Assembly: GCA_003513495.1 (NCBI GenBank)
Contig: DOPM01000019.1
Span: 101,134 to 165,133 of the forward strand
DNA: 64,000 nt
Source of the DNA: Desulfosporosinus sp.
GTDB taxonomy: Bacteria > Bacillota > Desulfitobacteriia > Desulfitobacteriales > Desulfitobacteriaceae
Reading direction: 5' to 3'
Part shown: piece after piece, positions 35,653 to 43,261 of the stretch
Numbering within the stretch: position 1 is the first letter of the stretch
Layout: every line of letters begins with the position of its first letter
The notes under the pieces: generated by a model
Database searches by the model: none
Told to the model about the DNA's origin: nothing
Seen by the model: the letters and a program-made list of their open reading frames with translations, nothing else
Translations under genes and position numbers: made by a program

Positions 35653-36516
35653 TTATTTCTTAAGCAAGCTGACTGGGATAAATCCAGTTTTTTCTACATT
35701 CTTCTCTTGGAATTCTTTACTCATAATATAATCTAAGAATGCCTTTACAGTACCTGTCGGCTCACCTTTAGTATACATGTGTTCAAAGGCATAGATAGGA
35801 TACTGTCCATTAACAACTGTTTCTACGCTGTATTCTACGCCATTGTACTTCAATGCCTTAACCGTATCTTTCAAGTAAGCTGCATCACAATAACCGATTG
35901 CTCCAGGAGTTTGTGCTACACCAGTAATTAAGTTTCCAGTTGAGTCTTGAGCAGCTGCTGCATCAGTAAAATCTTTTCCGTCCATCACGATTTTACTGAT
36001 GGTTGCACGAGAACCGGAAGATTTTGCACGACCAATAATCGATATTTTGGAATCCTTGCCGCCAACATCTTTCCAGTTGGTAATTTTCCCTGTGAAGATG
36101 TCTGTTAGTTGTTCTTTAGTCAAGTTATCCACAGTGACATCTTTATTAACGATAATTAGAAAAGGTGCTATCGCAACTTGGTGATCAACTAATCCTTTAT
36201 CTTTTAGTTCATTAGTAACTTCAACATCTGAGTTTCCGATATCAATAGAACCACTTGCTACATTATTCAGGCCTGTAAACGATCCACCGCCGCTAGTGTT
36301 AACTTGTACTCCTGCATTTTTTGACATAAACTCATCGGCAGCTAATTTGACGAGTGGTTGGAGGGCTGTAGAGCCAGCAGCAGAAATCGTCTTCTTCTCA
36401 ACAGTTGGGGCTGGTGCAGGTGTTGTTGGATCTGCCTTTTGGCCACATCCGACCAGTGTTAGTAAAGCAATTAAAGTTGTACTTACAAGAGCAATCTTAG
36501 ATTTCGTTTTAAACAA
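35653..36516 (-). CDS. pstS: Phosphate-binding lipoprotein PstS
   Basis: 287 residues from TTG 36516 (AAGGGGGAAACAAAC upstream). A lipoprotein signal (ALVSTTLIALLTLVGC, lipobox LVGC) is followed by a short Pro/Thr/Ala linker and the PBP-like fold with phosphate-contact segments AAGSTALQPL, SGGGSFTGLNNVASGSIDIGNSD and RAKSSGSRATI. High-affinity external phosphate capture for PstCAB. Confidence 0.96.
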   Translation of the reverse strand: MFKTKSKIALVSTTLIALLTLVGCGQKADPTTPAPAPTVEKKTISAAGSTALQPLVKLAADEFMSKNAGVQVNTSGGGSFTGLNNVASGSIDIGNSDVEVTNELKDKGLVDHQVAIAPFLIIVNKDVTVDNLTKEQLTDIFTGKITNWKDVGGKDSKISIIGRAKSSGSRATISKIVMDGKDFTDAAAAQDSTGNLITGVAQTPGAIGYCDAAYLKDTVKALKYNGVEYSVETVVNGQYPIYAFEHMYTKGEPTGTVKAFLDYIMSKEFQEKNVEKTGFIPVSLLKK

Positions 36517-36567
36517 GTTTGTTTCCCCCTTAATTTTTTCTTAAGTTTTAATCTTAAGTGCAAATTG

Positions 36568-36627
36568 ATTATACAAAATGTTTGTAAAGTCTTAATGAAC
36601 TAAATGTAAAGTTTAAGTTAAAGTTTT
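36568..36627 (-). promoter_or_regulatory. Pho box and -10 of the pstS promoter
   Basis: Four 11-bp units on the plus strand begin GTAAAG (36584), ATGAAC (36595), GTAAAG (36606) and GTTAAA (36617). The minus-strand -10 is TATAAT (36573-36568), 10 bp from the box. No -35 hexamer is needed, as for PhoB/PhoP-activated promoters. It is nearly identical to the box of the regulator gene at 37383-37442. Confidence 0.85.
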
Positions 36628-36629
36628 AG

Positions 36630-37316
36630 CTACTTTCGACGGATAAAAAGATATCCAACTCCCCTAACTGAATCAAGAACTGGTCCTACTGACTTAAGTT
36701 TATTTCTTAAATGACTTATATGCACATCCAAAGCTCTGGTCCCTGTGCTGGAAAGATTGCCCCAAACCTTCTGAATTAAGTATTCGCGGCTAAATACTTG
36801 GTAAGGATTGGTTACAAAGAGAACCAGCAGTTCGAACTCCTTCGCCGTAAGGCTTAGAGGCTGTTCATCTAAAGTAACTTGATAATTTTCTTGCCAAATT
36901 TCTAGGTTCCTCCACCTTATTGGACAATTTTTAGCTTCAGCTTTCCGTTGAACTTCCCTAAGTCTCGCTTTAATCCTCGCCGATAATTCTCTAGAATTGA
37001 AAGGCTTTGTTATATAATCGTCCGCGCCAAGTTCAAGCCCAATTACTTTATCTGTTACATCATCACTTTCACTTAAAATTATTATTGGCGTAGATAAGAA
37101 TTCATTTAATGCACGTAATTTCTTACAAACATCTAATCCATCAATCAAAGGGAGAGTTTGATCTATTATGATGAGATCCGGATTTTCTCGTCTAGCTACA
37201 TCTAATCCCTGTTCACCGTTGACAGCAATGAGTACAGTATGCCCTTCTTTTTCCAAATCATCGCGAGTGAGTTCTTGAACTCCAATTTCGTCGTCTACGA
37301 GCAAAATTTTGGCCAC
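36630..37316 (-). CDS. PhoP/PhoB-type OmpR-family response regulator
   Basis: 228 residues from GTG 37316 (GAGGGGAG 7 nt upstream); the longer frame to 37370 has poor support. The receiver domain has the acidic pair in LLVDDE, phospho-acceptor Asp in LIIIDQTLPLIDG and the Lys of ITKPF; the C-terminal winged helix (LTAKEFELLVLFVTNP...VDVHISHLRNKL-type region, here LDVHISHLRNKLKSV...GVGYLFIRRK) is OmpR/PhoB class. No histidine kinase gene is adjacent. It sits directly upstream of pstS and has its own Pho box, implying autoregulation. It is the likely regulator of all five boxes. Confidence 0.88.
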   Translation of the reverse strand: MAKILLVDDEIGVQELTRDDLEKEGHTVLIAVNGEQGLDVARRENPDLIIIDQTLPLIDGLDVCKKLRALNEFLSTPIIILSESDDVTDKVIGLELGADDYITKPFNSRELSARIKARLREVQRKAEAKNCPIRWRNLEIWQENYQVTLDEQPLSLTAKEFELLVLFVTNPYQVFSREYLIQKVWGNLSSTGTRALDVHISHLRNKLKSVGPVLDSVRGVGYLFIRRK

Positions 37317-37382
37317 AACATAACTCCCCTCAATAAAGTTTCCTCCCTTATGAATAATTTTTCTAAACAATCAACTACTCCT

Positions 37383-37442
37383 ATCATAAGGGTTGTATGT
37401 AAAGTCTGAATGAACATTATGTAAAGTTACTGTTAAAGATTG
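37383..37442 (-). promoter_or_regulatory. Pho box and -10 of the response-regulator gene
   Basis: Units begin GTAAAG (37399), ATGAAC (37410), GTAAAG (37421) and GTTAAA (37432); the minus-strand -10 is TATGAT (37388-37383), 10 bp away. Matches the pstS box at most positions, pointing to positive autoregulation. Confidence 0.82.
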
Positions 37443-37476
37443 TTATCATCGATCGTATAAACGGTCAATTAACATA

Positions 37477-37520
37477 AATAACAGCTATCTCCCAAAATCA
37501 ATTCGAAGACAGCTGTTATT
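37477..37520 (-). terminator. Hairpin after the PHP phosphoesterase gene
   Basis: AATAACAGCTATCT (37477-37490) pairs with AGACAGCTGTTATT (37507-37520), one non-Watson-Crick pair, with a 16-nt loop. A U-rich but broken run follows on the minus strand. A further A/T-rich stretch (37530-37628) holds nothing recognised. Confidence 0.5.
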
Positions 37521-37628
37521 ATACTTATTATACTTTTTAAATGCTTTTAGGCACTTTTTTATAGGAACCATCCCCTTTTTGTTACAAACAATTCTTAAAG
37601 AAATGGAATAAAATCCGAATTTCCTTCT

Positions 37629-38405
37629 CTACAAAGCAATTCCCTGCTTATGCCTAGTAAATCCTTTAATGTTTGATTCTGAGCGTTGGTAACGGCGTAA
37701 AGCCAAATATTTCAAGACTCGTTCAGGCGAAGTATTGAGAATTAGATGTTCTGAAATCCCGACATCACGAACTAACTCCACTGCTTCGCTAAACTCACCA
37801 ACCCGATCCCAAAAGTGAGCATCACTTCCTAAAATTACGGGACCTTTATACTTCGCCATGTACCTGGCAATAGAACGACAATTATCCTGCGCTCTAGCCT
37901 TATCTACAATCGTTGACAGTGAACTATTATTAACCTCGACAGGAATATTCAAACGTGCCGATGCGTGGGCAATTTTTTCTAAATCCATATCAAAATCAGG
38001 TCTTCCAGGATGAACCATTATATCTGTATAGGGATTTTCCATTGCTTTTATATACGCTTCAGTATTTTGTTCGCAGGTCCCACCCTGATAGCAGATCGGA
38101 TGCAACCCGACAAGTATAAGTTCTAAATGATCTAAATAACTTAACGGCATATCCAGTTCGCCTTCGTGGTTTGTGATATTGGCTTCAACACCAGGCAATA
38201 TTTTAACTCCATATAGTTGATCTGGAATAATTGACAAATTGCCAAAATGGTAAAGGTTAGGAGCGCCTGGCATACTTGGGCCATGGTCGGTCATTCCTAG
38301 TAATTTTAGTCCTTTGCGTGAAGCCGCTAGCGCATTTTCTGTTATAGTACTGTACGCATGTCCGCTTGCAATGGTATGAGTATGCAAATCAACCAAAAGT
38401 TTCAT
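37629..38405 (-). CDS. PHP-domain phosphoesterase (YcdX/HisK-like)
   Basis: 258 residues. The PHP metal-binding motifs are LVDLHTHTIASGHAYST, MTDHGPSMPG, PGVEANI (Glu ligand), GLHPICY, DIMVHPGRP, EVNNSSLS and LGSDAHFWDRVGE, placing it with the trinuclear-metal phosphatases such as YcdX. The family hydrolyses small phosphate monoesters. A Pho box lies 43-102 bp upstream, so it is probably induced by phosphate starvation and may release phosphate from head groups or sugar phosphates. Substrate unknown. ATG 38405 follows GAGGTGATG. Confidence 0.88.
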   Translation of the reverse strand: MKLLVDLHTHTIASGHAYSTITENALAASRKGLKLLGMTDHGPSMPGAPNLYHFGNLSIIPDQLYGVKILPGVEANITNHEGELDMPLSYLDHLELILVGLHPICYQGGTCEQNTEAYIKAMENPYTDIMVHPGRPDFDMDLEKIAHASARLNIPVEVNNSSLSTIVDKARAQDNCRSIARYMAKYKGPVILGSDAHFWDRVGEFSEAVELVRDVGISEHLILNTSPERVLKYLALRRYQRSESNIKGFTRHKQGIAL

Positions 38406-38447
38406 TCTAACATCACCTCATTACTTTTTTCTAATGACTTTTTACTC

Positions 38448-38507
38448 ATTATATATTTCAATTGTTAACAAGGAATTAGGGTTACGTTAAGGGGATGTTA
38501 AATAATT
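38448..38507 (-). promoter_or_regulatory. Pho box and -10 of the PHP phosphoesterase gene
   Basis: Four 11-bp units begin GTTAAC (38464), ATTAGG (38475), GTTAAG (38486) and GTTAAA (38497). The minus-strand -10 is a perfect TATAAT (38453-38448), 10 bp from the box. This makes the gene a predicted member of the local Pho regulon. Confidence 0.75.
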
Positions 38508-38515
38508 CAAACGTC

Positions 38516-38737
38516 TTACGCATGTTGATAGTGATACCCTTCCTTAATCAACATCTTCTTTACTCTAGTCAGTTCTACTGGGTCATAGAAATGTACATCT
38601 TTTCCGCTGCGCAGAGTCCAAATCTGTGGATTTAATTGTCCTTCCTTAATAAGTTTTTTAAATTTAAAAGATGATACTTCGAGATAGTAGGTTGCTTCTT
38701 TAGTATTCAGTAAGGAATATTTATATTGCGGGGTCAT
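38516..38737 (-). CDS. Small helix-turn-helix (excisionase/MerR-like) protein
   Basis: 73 residues. The layout LLNTKEATYYLEVSSFKFKKLIKEGQLNPQIW...VHFYDPVELTRVKKMLIKEG is that of small winged DNA-binding proteins of the excisionase/AlpA/MerR-N type, although no recombinase is nearby. ATG 38737 has AAAAGGAGG upstream. It follows the glycosyltransferase gene by 87 bp in the same direction and may be the last gene of the phospholipase-glycosyltransferase operon, perhaps as a local regulator. Confidence 0.75.
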   Translation of the reverse strand: MTPQYKYSLLNTKEATYYLEVSSFKFKKLIKEGQLNPQIWTLRSGKDVHFYDPVELTRVKKMLIKEGYHYQHA

Positions 38738-38824
38738 TATCCAGCCTCCTTTTACTTAAACAGGCGTTCACTCTAAAAATGAATCTTTTGAACCCTCGTG
38801 CAATTGAGTTGTATCAAACTCTAG

Positions 38825-39973
38825 TTATCCAGTTTTTTGCTTCATTCTTAAATGTGACACTAACTGAAGTAATTCATCGACGGTGCGTTCTGCGGAGCGA
38901 CCTGGTAAAGCGAACGTTGCTTTTTCTTGCATTCGTTCAATATCCTCTGGATAGCTTAATAAGCGATCTAGAAGTTGTTCCAATTCCTCTTCAGTTCCTG
39001 CAAATAACCCTGCGCCTTTGCGCTGCACAAACAGTGCATTTTCAACTTCCTGGCCAGGGATGGGCTTAAATATACAAAGGGGCAGGTGCTTCGTTAATGC
39101 CTCAGTAACCGTTAACCCTCCGGCCTTTGTGATAATCAGATTGGATACCTCCATTAATTCCTCTACATTGTCAACATACCCAAACCGCACAATAAGGTTA
39201 GGAGTCTGTGCACTTAGATCTTCTAAAGAGTGATAAAGCTTTTCATTCTTTCCACAAACAATCAACGACTGAATTGGAACCTTAGAATCTGCGAGTCGCT
39301 TGCAGATTCTTTTTACGATTTCTCCCTCGTAGACTCCGCCCATCACTAAAAACGTTGGTAGATCCGGACTCAAGCCTAATTTTAAAAGAATATGCCCACG
39401 ATCCTTTACCCTTTCGAATTTGGGACTGACTGGAATGCCTGTGACACGAACACTTTGCGCTTCAATTCCCCAAGACACTAAACTTTCCTTAACTTCCTCA
39501 CAAGCAACCATGTAGCGATCAACTCCTGGATGGACCCAAAGACTGTGAACTGCATAATCCGTGATTACTGTAATCACTGGAACAAGAAGAATTCGTTCCA
39601 GCCTGAGTTGGGCTAGTATCGAGGAAATTGTTGGAAAAGTACATACAATAAGATCTGGCTCAAACCCCTTTATATAGTTAAGAAAATCACTACGACCTAA
39701 TTGATTCAGAAAACGCTGCATTATTGACTTAGGTTGCAGTTTAGCTGTTTTATAATAAAATTTCCCCCAAAGCCTCGGGGTATGTTTAATCATCTCCATG
39801 TATAAGCGTTTAGCCATGGTGTTCAGTCGTTTACTCAAAAAATCTCCAAAGTCCAGATGGTTAATTTCAGCATAAGGCTCCTTAATACGTATGCCTTCAA
39901 TCACAGCTTCTGCTGCCCGAAAATGTCCGTTTCCAAACCCTGCAGAGAATACGAGAATCCTTAACTGCTTCAA
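38825..39973 (-). CDS. MGDG-synthase/UgtP-type diacylglycerol glycosyltransferase
   Basis: 382 residues from TTG 39973, preceded by GAAAGGGGAGAT; the frame stays open to 40042 without a better site. The N-terminal MGDG-synthase domain reads ILVFSAGFGNGHFRAAEAVIEGI, and the GT28-like C-domain reads FGYVDNVEELMEVSNLIITKAGGLTVTEAL...PIPGQEVENA, the nucleotide-sugar site. Members transfer glucose or galactose from UDP-sugar to diacylglycerol, peripherally at the inner membrane leaflet (UgtP, MGD). MurG-like activity is unlikely given the N-domain. It lies 81 bp after the zinc phospholipase C gene, whose product could supply the diacylglycerol acceptor. Confidence 0.85.
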   Translation of the reverse strand: MKQLRILVFSAGFGNGHFRAAEAVIEGIRIKEPYAEINHLDFGDFLSKRLNTMAKRLYMEMIKHTPRLWGKFYYKTAKLQPKSIMQRFLNQLGRSDFLNYIKGFEPDLIVCTFPTISSILAQLRLERILLVPVITVITDYAVHSLWVHPGVDRYMVACEEVKESLVSWGIEAQSVRVTGIPVSPKFERVKDRGHILLKLGLSPDLPTFLVMGGVYEGEIVKRICKRLADSKVPIQSLIVCGKNEKLYHSLEDLSAQTPNLIVRFGYVDNVEELMEVSNLIITKAGGLTVTEALTKHLPLCIFKPIPGQEVENALFVQRKGAGLFAGTEEELEQLLDRLLSYPEDIERMQEKATFALPGRSAERTVDELLQLVSHLRMKQKTG

Positions 39974-40054
39974 CTCTGTATCTCCCCTTTCAGCATACTT
40001 CATCAAAAATTTCAAAACCACTTTCACCCTATATAACGACAACTGAAAAATGAT

Positions 40055-40756
40055 CTATTCAAATCTTAACAAGCGTTTTCTCGCAAAATCCAGAAATCCT
40101 GCTGAAGTGGAAATTGTAAGAGGGATCAAAACTTCAGAAGCCCTTGTATAGCTTTCTTCGTTACACCCTTCGCAAAGTGATACCAAGGGGTATAGGGGGG
40201 CAGAAACGCTGGCATTATGATCAATCCATTGAGCGGGGTGAGAGAAAGGCATATACATACCACTTTTTGCAGGAAACTTATCCCAACGTTTAGTAGCCCA
40301 TGTTTCGAACTCTTTATGACCGTCGAAAAGAACCCCTAAAGAATGGTGTGGTACACACATATCTTGTAATAAGTGCAACGCTGCTCCTAAAAAGAACATA
40401 CCTTTATAGACGTTATTCGGGAAAAAGGTGAAAGCCTTGTTGAAATAATACTGGCACTCAGCAGTAGCCCCTGGCCATCCGATAATTCCTTGTTTGCTGG
40501 GATCACTATAAAAATGATTGACGTTTTTCCAACCACGGTCTGCCCAGTATAGTCCTTTCGTCAGCGAAGTGTGATGTGAATTGAATAATTTAGCTACATC
40601 CTCTTTTCCATCATGTTTCAGAACATTGTAAGCCTGTTCCAGACAATGAACGTGGGTTAAGCCTGGGGAGTCTAAAAAACATTGTAAGGGGCCTGCAGAA
40701 GCAAGAAGCAGCTTTGTCATCTTAGATAGTGTCTGACCGATAAGTCGTTCATACAT
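40055..40756 (-). CDS. Zinc-dependent phospholipase C family protein, apparently cytoplasmic
   Basis: 233 residues. All metal ligands of the zinc phospholipase C fold (Clostridium alpha-toxin / Bacillus PLC) can be placed: H35 (LTHVH), D73 (YWADRGW), H81 (NVNHFY), H128 and D132 (ALHLLQDM), H138 (VPHHS), H147 and E151 (GHKEFE). Spacings H128-D132-H138 and H147-E151 equal those of alpha-toxin H126-D130-H136 and H148-E152. No Sec signal peptide is seen and the toxin C2-like domain is absent. It would cleave phospholipid to diacylglycerol plus phospho-head group, or be an S1/P1-like nuclease relative. A Pho box precedes it and a diacylglycerol-type glycosyltransferase follows. ATG 40756; AAAGGAGAGG upstream. 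Confidence 0.85.
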   Translation of the reverse strand: MYERLIGQTLSKMTKLLLASAGPLQCFLDSPGLTHVHCLEQAYNVLKHDGKEDVAKLFNSHHTSLTKGLYWADRGWKNVNHFYSDPSKQGIIGWPGATAECQYYFNKAFTFFPNNVYKGMFFLGAALHLLQDMCVPHHSLGVLFDGHKEFETWATKRWDKFPAKSGMYMPFSHPAQWIDHNASVSAPLYPLVSLCEGCNEESYTRASEVLIPLTISTSAGFLDFARKRLLRFE

Positions 40757-40791
40757 TTTTTAGCCAACACCTCTCCTTTGTTCTCAAGATC

Positions 40792-40851
40792 ATTTTAAGG
40801 GATGACTGTAAAGAACATATTATTCTTAAGTTAAGACTGAATTAATTCTTG
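40792..40851 (-). promoter_or_regulatory. Pho box and -10 of the phospholipase C-glycosyltransferase operon
   Basis: Four 11-bp units begin GTAAAG (40808), ATTATT (40819), GTTAAG (40830) and ATTAAT (40841), weaker in the second and fourth. The minus-strand -10 is TAAAAT (40797-40792), exactly 10 bp away. The remainder of the 331-bp gap to the plus-strand gene at 41088 is A/T-rich with no recognised site. Confidence 0.65.
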
Positions 40852-41087
40852 TTAAATTTAAGATATTTATGCGAGATTTTTTCTTTACCTTGAAATGATA
40901 CAAAATCCTTGATACAACACCTAATGAAATGGTAAATATCACCTAAAGAATAAAAGTTTAACATTACATTTACATGCAGTTCATCATTTCTTTACAAATA
41001 TCTATTACTATTATTGTTGTAGGGCTGTACGTTAAAAACATATTCGAAATCAGACTCTATGCTTGGTTGAAAGAAGGAGTTTCAAAA

Positions 41088-43247
41088 ATGTTTAAGTCAG
41101 TCGATATCAGACAACAAAAGCTTTACCGTCTACTAAGGGAAGAGAAAACAATCTGGGTGTTATATCTTGATATCGTCAAATTTAGTGAGGTTGAATTTCG
41201 ATACGGTTACAAAATCTGCAGACAAATCCTAGACGAAATTGAGCGAGAAATTAATCATTCGATTAGACAGCAACGCAATCTCTATCTTTTTTCTCATTTC
41301 GAAAGTAGGGGCGGTGATGACTTTGTTGTGTATTTAGTTCCGGGAAAAAATACATATTGGAATATTACGGAAGTCATTGAACAATGGGTTCTCCCGATGG
41401 AAGAACGATTTAATCACAGGATTAAGAAACTAGTTAACGAGAAGATACTCTTACGTTCGGGACTTGCTCAATGTGTAAATGAAATCGGTCGAAGCGCAGA
41501 TTATTTACTGTATGCGGCTGTGAAAGAAGCCTTCCTTATAAATAAATCGGAACCGGATCCCAATTTTTTTGCTCGCCGCGAAGAGATTACACACCTTATC
41601 GAAGAACCCGCCACGTACCTGAAAGCTGCTTTTCAACCAATTATTGAAACCCAAAGCGGCGAGGTGTTTGGATTTGAAGCGTTGGCGCGTATACCAGGGT
41701 CTACTTGTTTTAACAATATTGCTGACCTATTCCCATTTGCAGAAAAGATTGGGCAACTCTACCCAATCGAAACACTGTGCCGGCGGCAAGCTATTACCTC
41801 CTACCCTTCTATTGCTCAAAGCGATGAAAGGCTCTTCCTGAATATTAACCCTATAGTACTAATTGACCCCGAGTTTGCCTCTGGTCATACTCGTAAACTG
41901 CTCACTGAACAAGGATTAAGTCCAACGGATGTAGTACTAGAAATTACCGAACGAAGTGCCATAGAGGATTTTTCTACATTCCGTGATGCCTTAGAGCATT
42001 ATCGTAATCAGGGTTACCTAATTGCCTTAGATGACGTTGGTGCGGGCTATTCTTCTTTACAGTCTGTAGCGGAGCTACATCCTGACTTCCTTAAAGTAGA
42101 CCGGTCTTTAATACAAGGAGTGAATGCGGATCCTATCAAATGGGCCTTGTTGGAGACATTTGTCACCTTTTCTAAGCGTATAGGGTGTCGTATCATCGCC
42201 GAAGGAGTAGAAACTGCAGAGGAAATGCGTACAGTGATCCAATTAGGGGTTGATTACATACAGGGATACTTTATTGCAAAACCCTCTTTTGAACGTAAGA
42301 GCATTAATCCCGCAGCTAAAGGAATTTTGGATCCTAAACGTCGGCTTAAATCCATAGAAAAAAGTCCTATTCTCTCCATTGTTGAGCCCTTACCCCTCTT
42401 CAATACCCATACCCTGGTCAATGCTGTCGAAACTTACTTTCGTGAACACTCGAATCAATGGCTGGTGGGGATAACCGAAGACTCCCGTTTAGTTGGAGTC
42501 ATGCAACGCGACAGACTTTTCGCAGCCTTAGGAACACGCTATGGAAACTCTCTTTATTTAGAACGTACTATTTCAATATTAATGGATACAAATCCCCTCA
42601 TAGTAGAAGACACCACTCCCTTGGAAGTGGTGTCTAGTTTAGCTATGCAGCGTTCTGATGCCCAGCTGTATGACGGCATTATTGTAGCTAACCAACGCAG
42701 ACCGATCGGCATGGTTTCAGTAGCAAATTTAATCAAAACCATGTCTGAGAAACAGATCCAGATCGCTCGAGGTGCTAACCCACTTACTGGGTTACCAGGC
42801 AACTTACTCATTGATCAGAAGATCCGACAGCATTTAGAACAGAATGCCCCCTTTGGCCTTATCTATGTTGATCTAAATAAATTCAAATATTATAACGATT
42901 CATATGGCTTCCAACAGGGAGATGTCGTTATCAAAATGTTAAGTGAGGTTTTACAGAATGCATCCTATAGTACTACTGAGGAAACCTTTATCGGACACGT
43001 TGGGGGGGACGATTTTATTCTAATCTCTCCACCCTCAGACCTAGAAAAGCTAGCCGTTAAAATACTCTCCCAATTTGAACAAATATGCGAGCATTTACCA
43101 GGAGCTGAAAACCTAAGTGTTGCCCTAGCCTGCCTAATCATTAACAACACTGATCAGATTTGGACCCCTTTACTCGTTTCTGAACGAGCTGCCCAAATAA
43201 AGAAAGAAGTTAAAGCCCTAGGCGGTAACACTTTTTTACTACGATAG
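41088..43247 (+). CDS. c-di-GMP signalling protein: GGDEF-EAL-CBS-GGDEF
   Basis: 719 residues from ATG 41088 (AGAAGGAGTTTC upstream). An in-frame ATG at 40974 would add a hydrophobic segment (ISLQISITIIVVGLYV) but has no ribosome site. Order: degenerate N-terminal GGDEF-like domain (RGGDDFVVYL), EAL phosphodiesterase domain with catalytic set FEALARI, LNINP, EITERS, ALDDVGAGYSS, KVDRSL, AEGVE and QGYFIAKP, a CBS pair (LVGVMQRDRL...PIGMVSVANL), then a second GGDEF (NPLTGLPGN, VGGDDFILI). The EAL residues needed for c-di-GMP hydrolysis are intact; the GGDDF sites may be active or GTP-sensing. Fourteen bp upstream of a chemoreceptor gene, likely cotranscribed. Confidence 0.92.
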   Translation: MFKSVDIRQQKLYRLLREEKTIWVLYLDIVKFSEVEFRYGYKICRQILDEIEREINHSIRQQRNLYLFSHFESRGGDDFVVYLVPGKNTYWNITEVIEQWVLPMEERFNHRIKKLVNEKILLRSGLAQCVNEIGRSADYLLYAAVKEAFLINKSEPDPNFFARREEITHLIEEPATYLKAAFQPIIETQSGEVFGFEALARIPGSTCFNNIADLFPFAEKIGQLYPIETLCRRQAITSYPSIAQSDERLFLNINPIVLIDPEFASGHTRKLLTEQGLSPTDVVLEITERSAIEDFSTFRDALEHYRNQGYLIALDDVGAGYSSLQSVAELHPDFLKVDRSLIQGVNADPIKWALLETFVTFSKRIGCRIIAEGVETAEEMRTVIQLGVDYIQGYFIAKPSFERKSINPAAKGILDPKRRLKSIEKSPILSIVEPLPLFNTHTLVNAVETYFREHSNQWLVGITEDSRLVGVMQRDRLFAALGTRYGNSLYLERTISILMDTNPLIVEDTTPLEVVSSLAMQRSDAQLYDGIIVANQRRPIGMVSVANLIKTMSEKQIQIARGANPLTGLPGNLLIDQKIRQHLEQNAPFGLIYVDLNKFKYYNDSYGFQQGDVVIKMLSEVLQNASYSTTEETFIGHVGGDDFILISPPSDLEKLAVKILSQFEQICEHLPGAENLSVALACLIINNTDQIWTPLLVSERAAQIKKEVKALGGNTFLLR

Positions 43248-43261
43248 GAGGAATACTCTAA

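Noticed and set aside
40974..41087. N-terminal hydrophobic extension of the GGDEF-EAL gene
   Set aside because: The upstream ATG has no ribosome site, whereas ATG 41088 has an ideal one.
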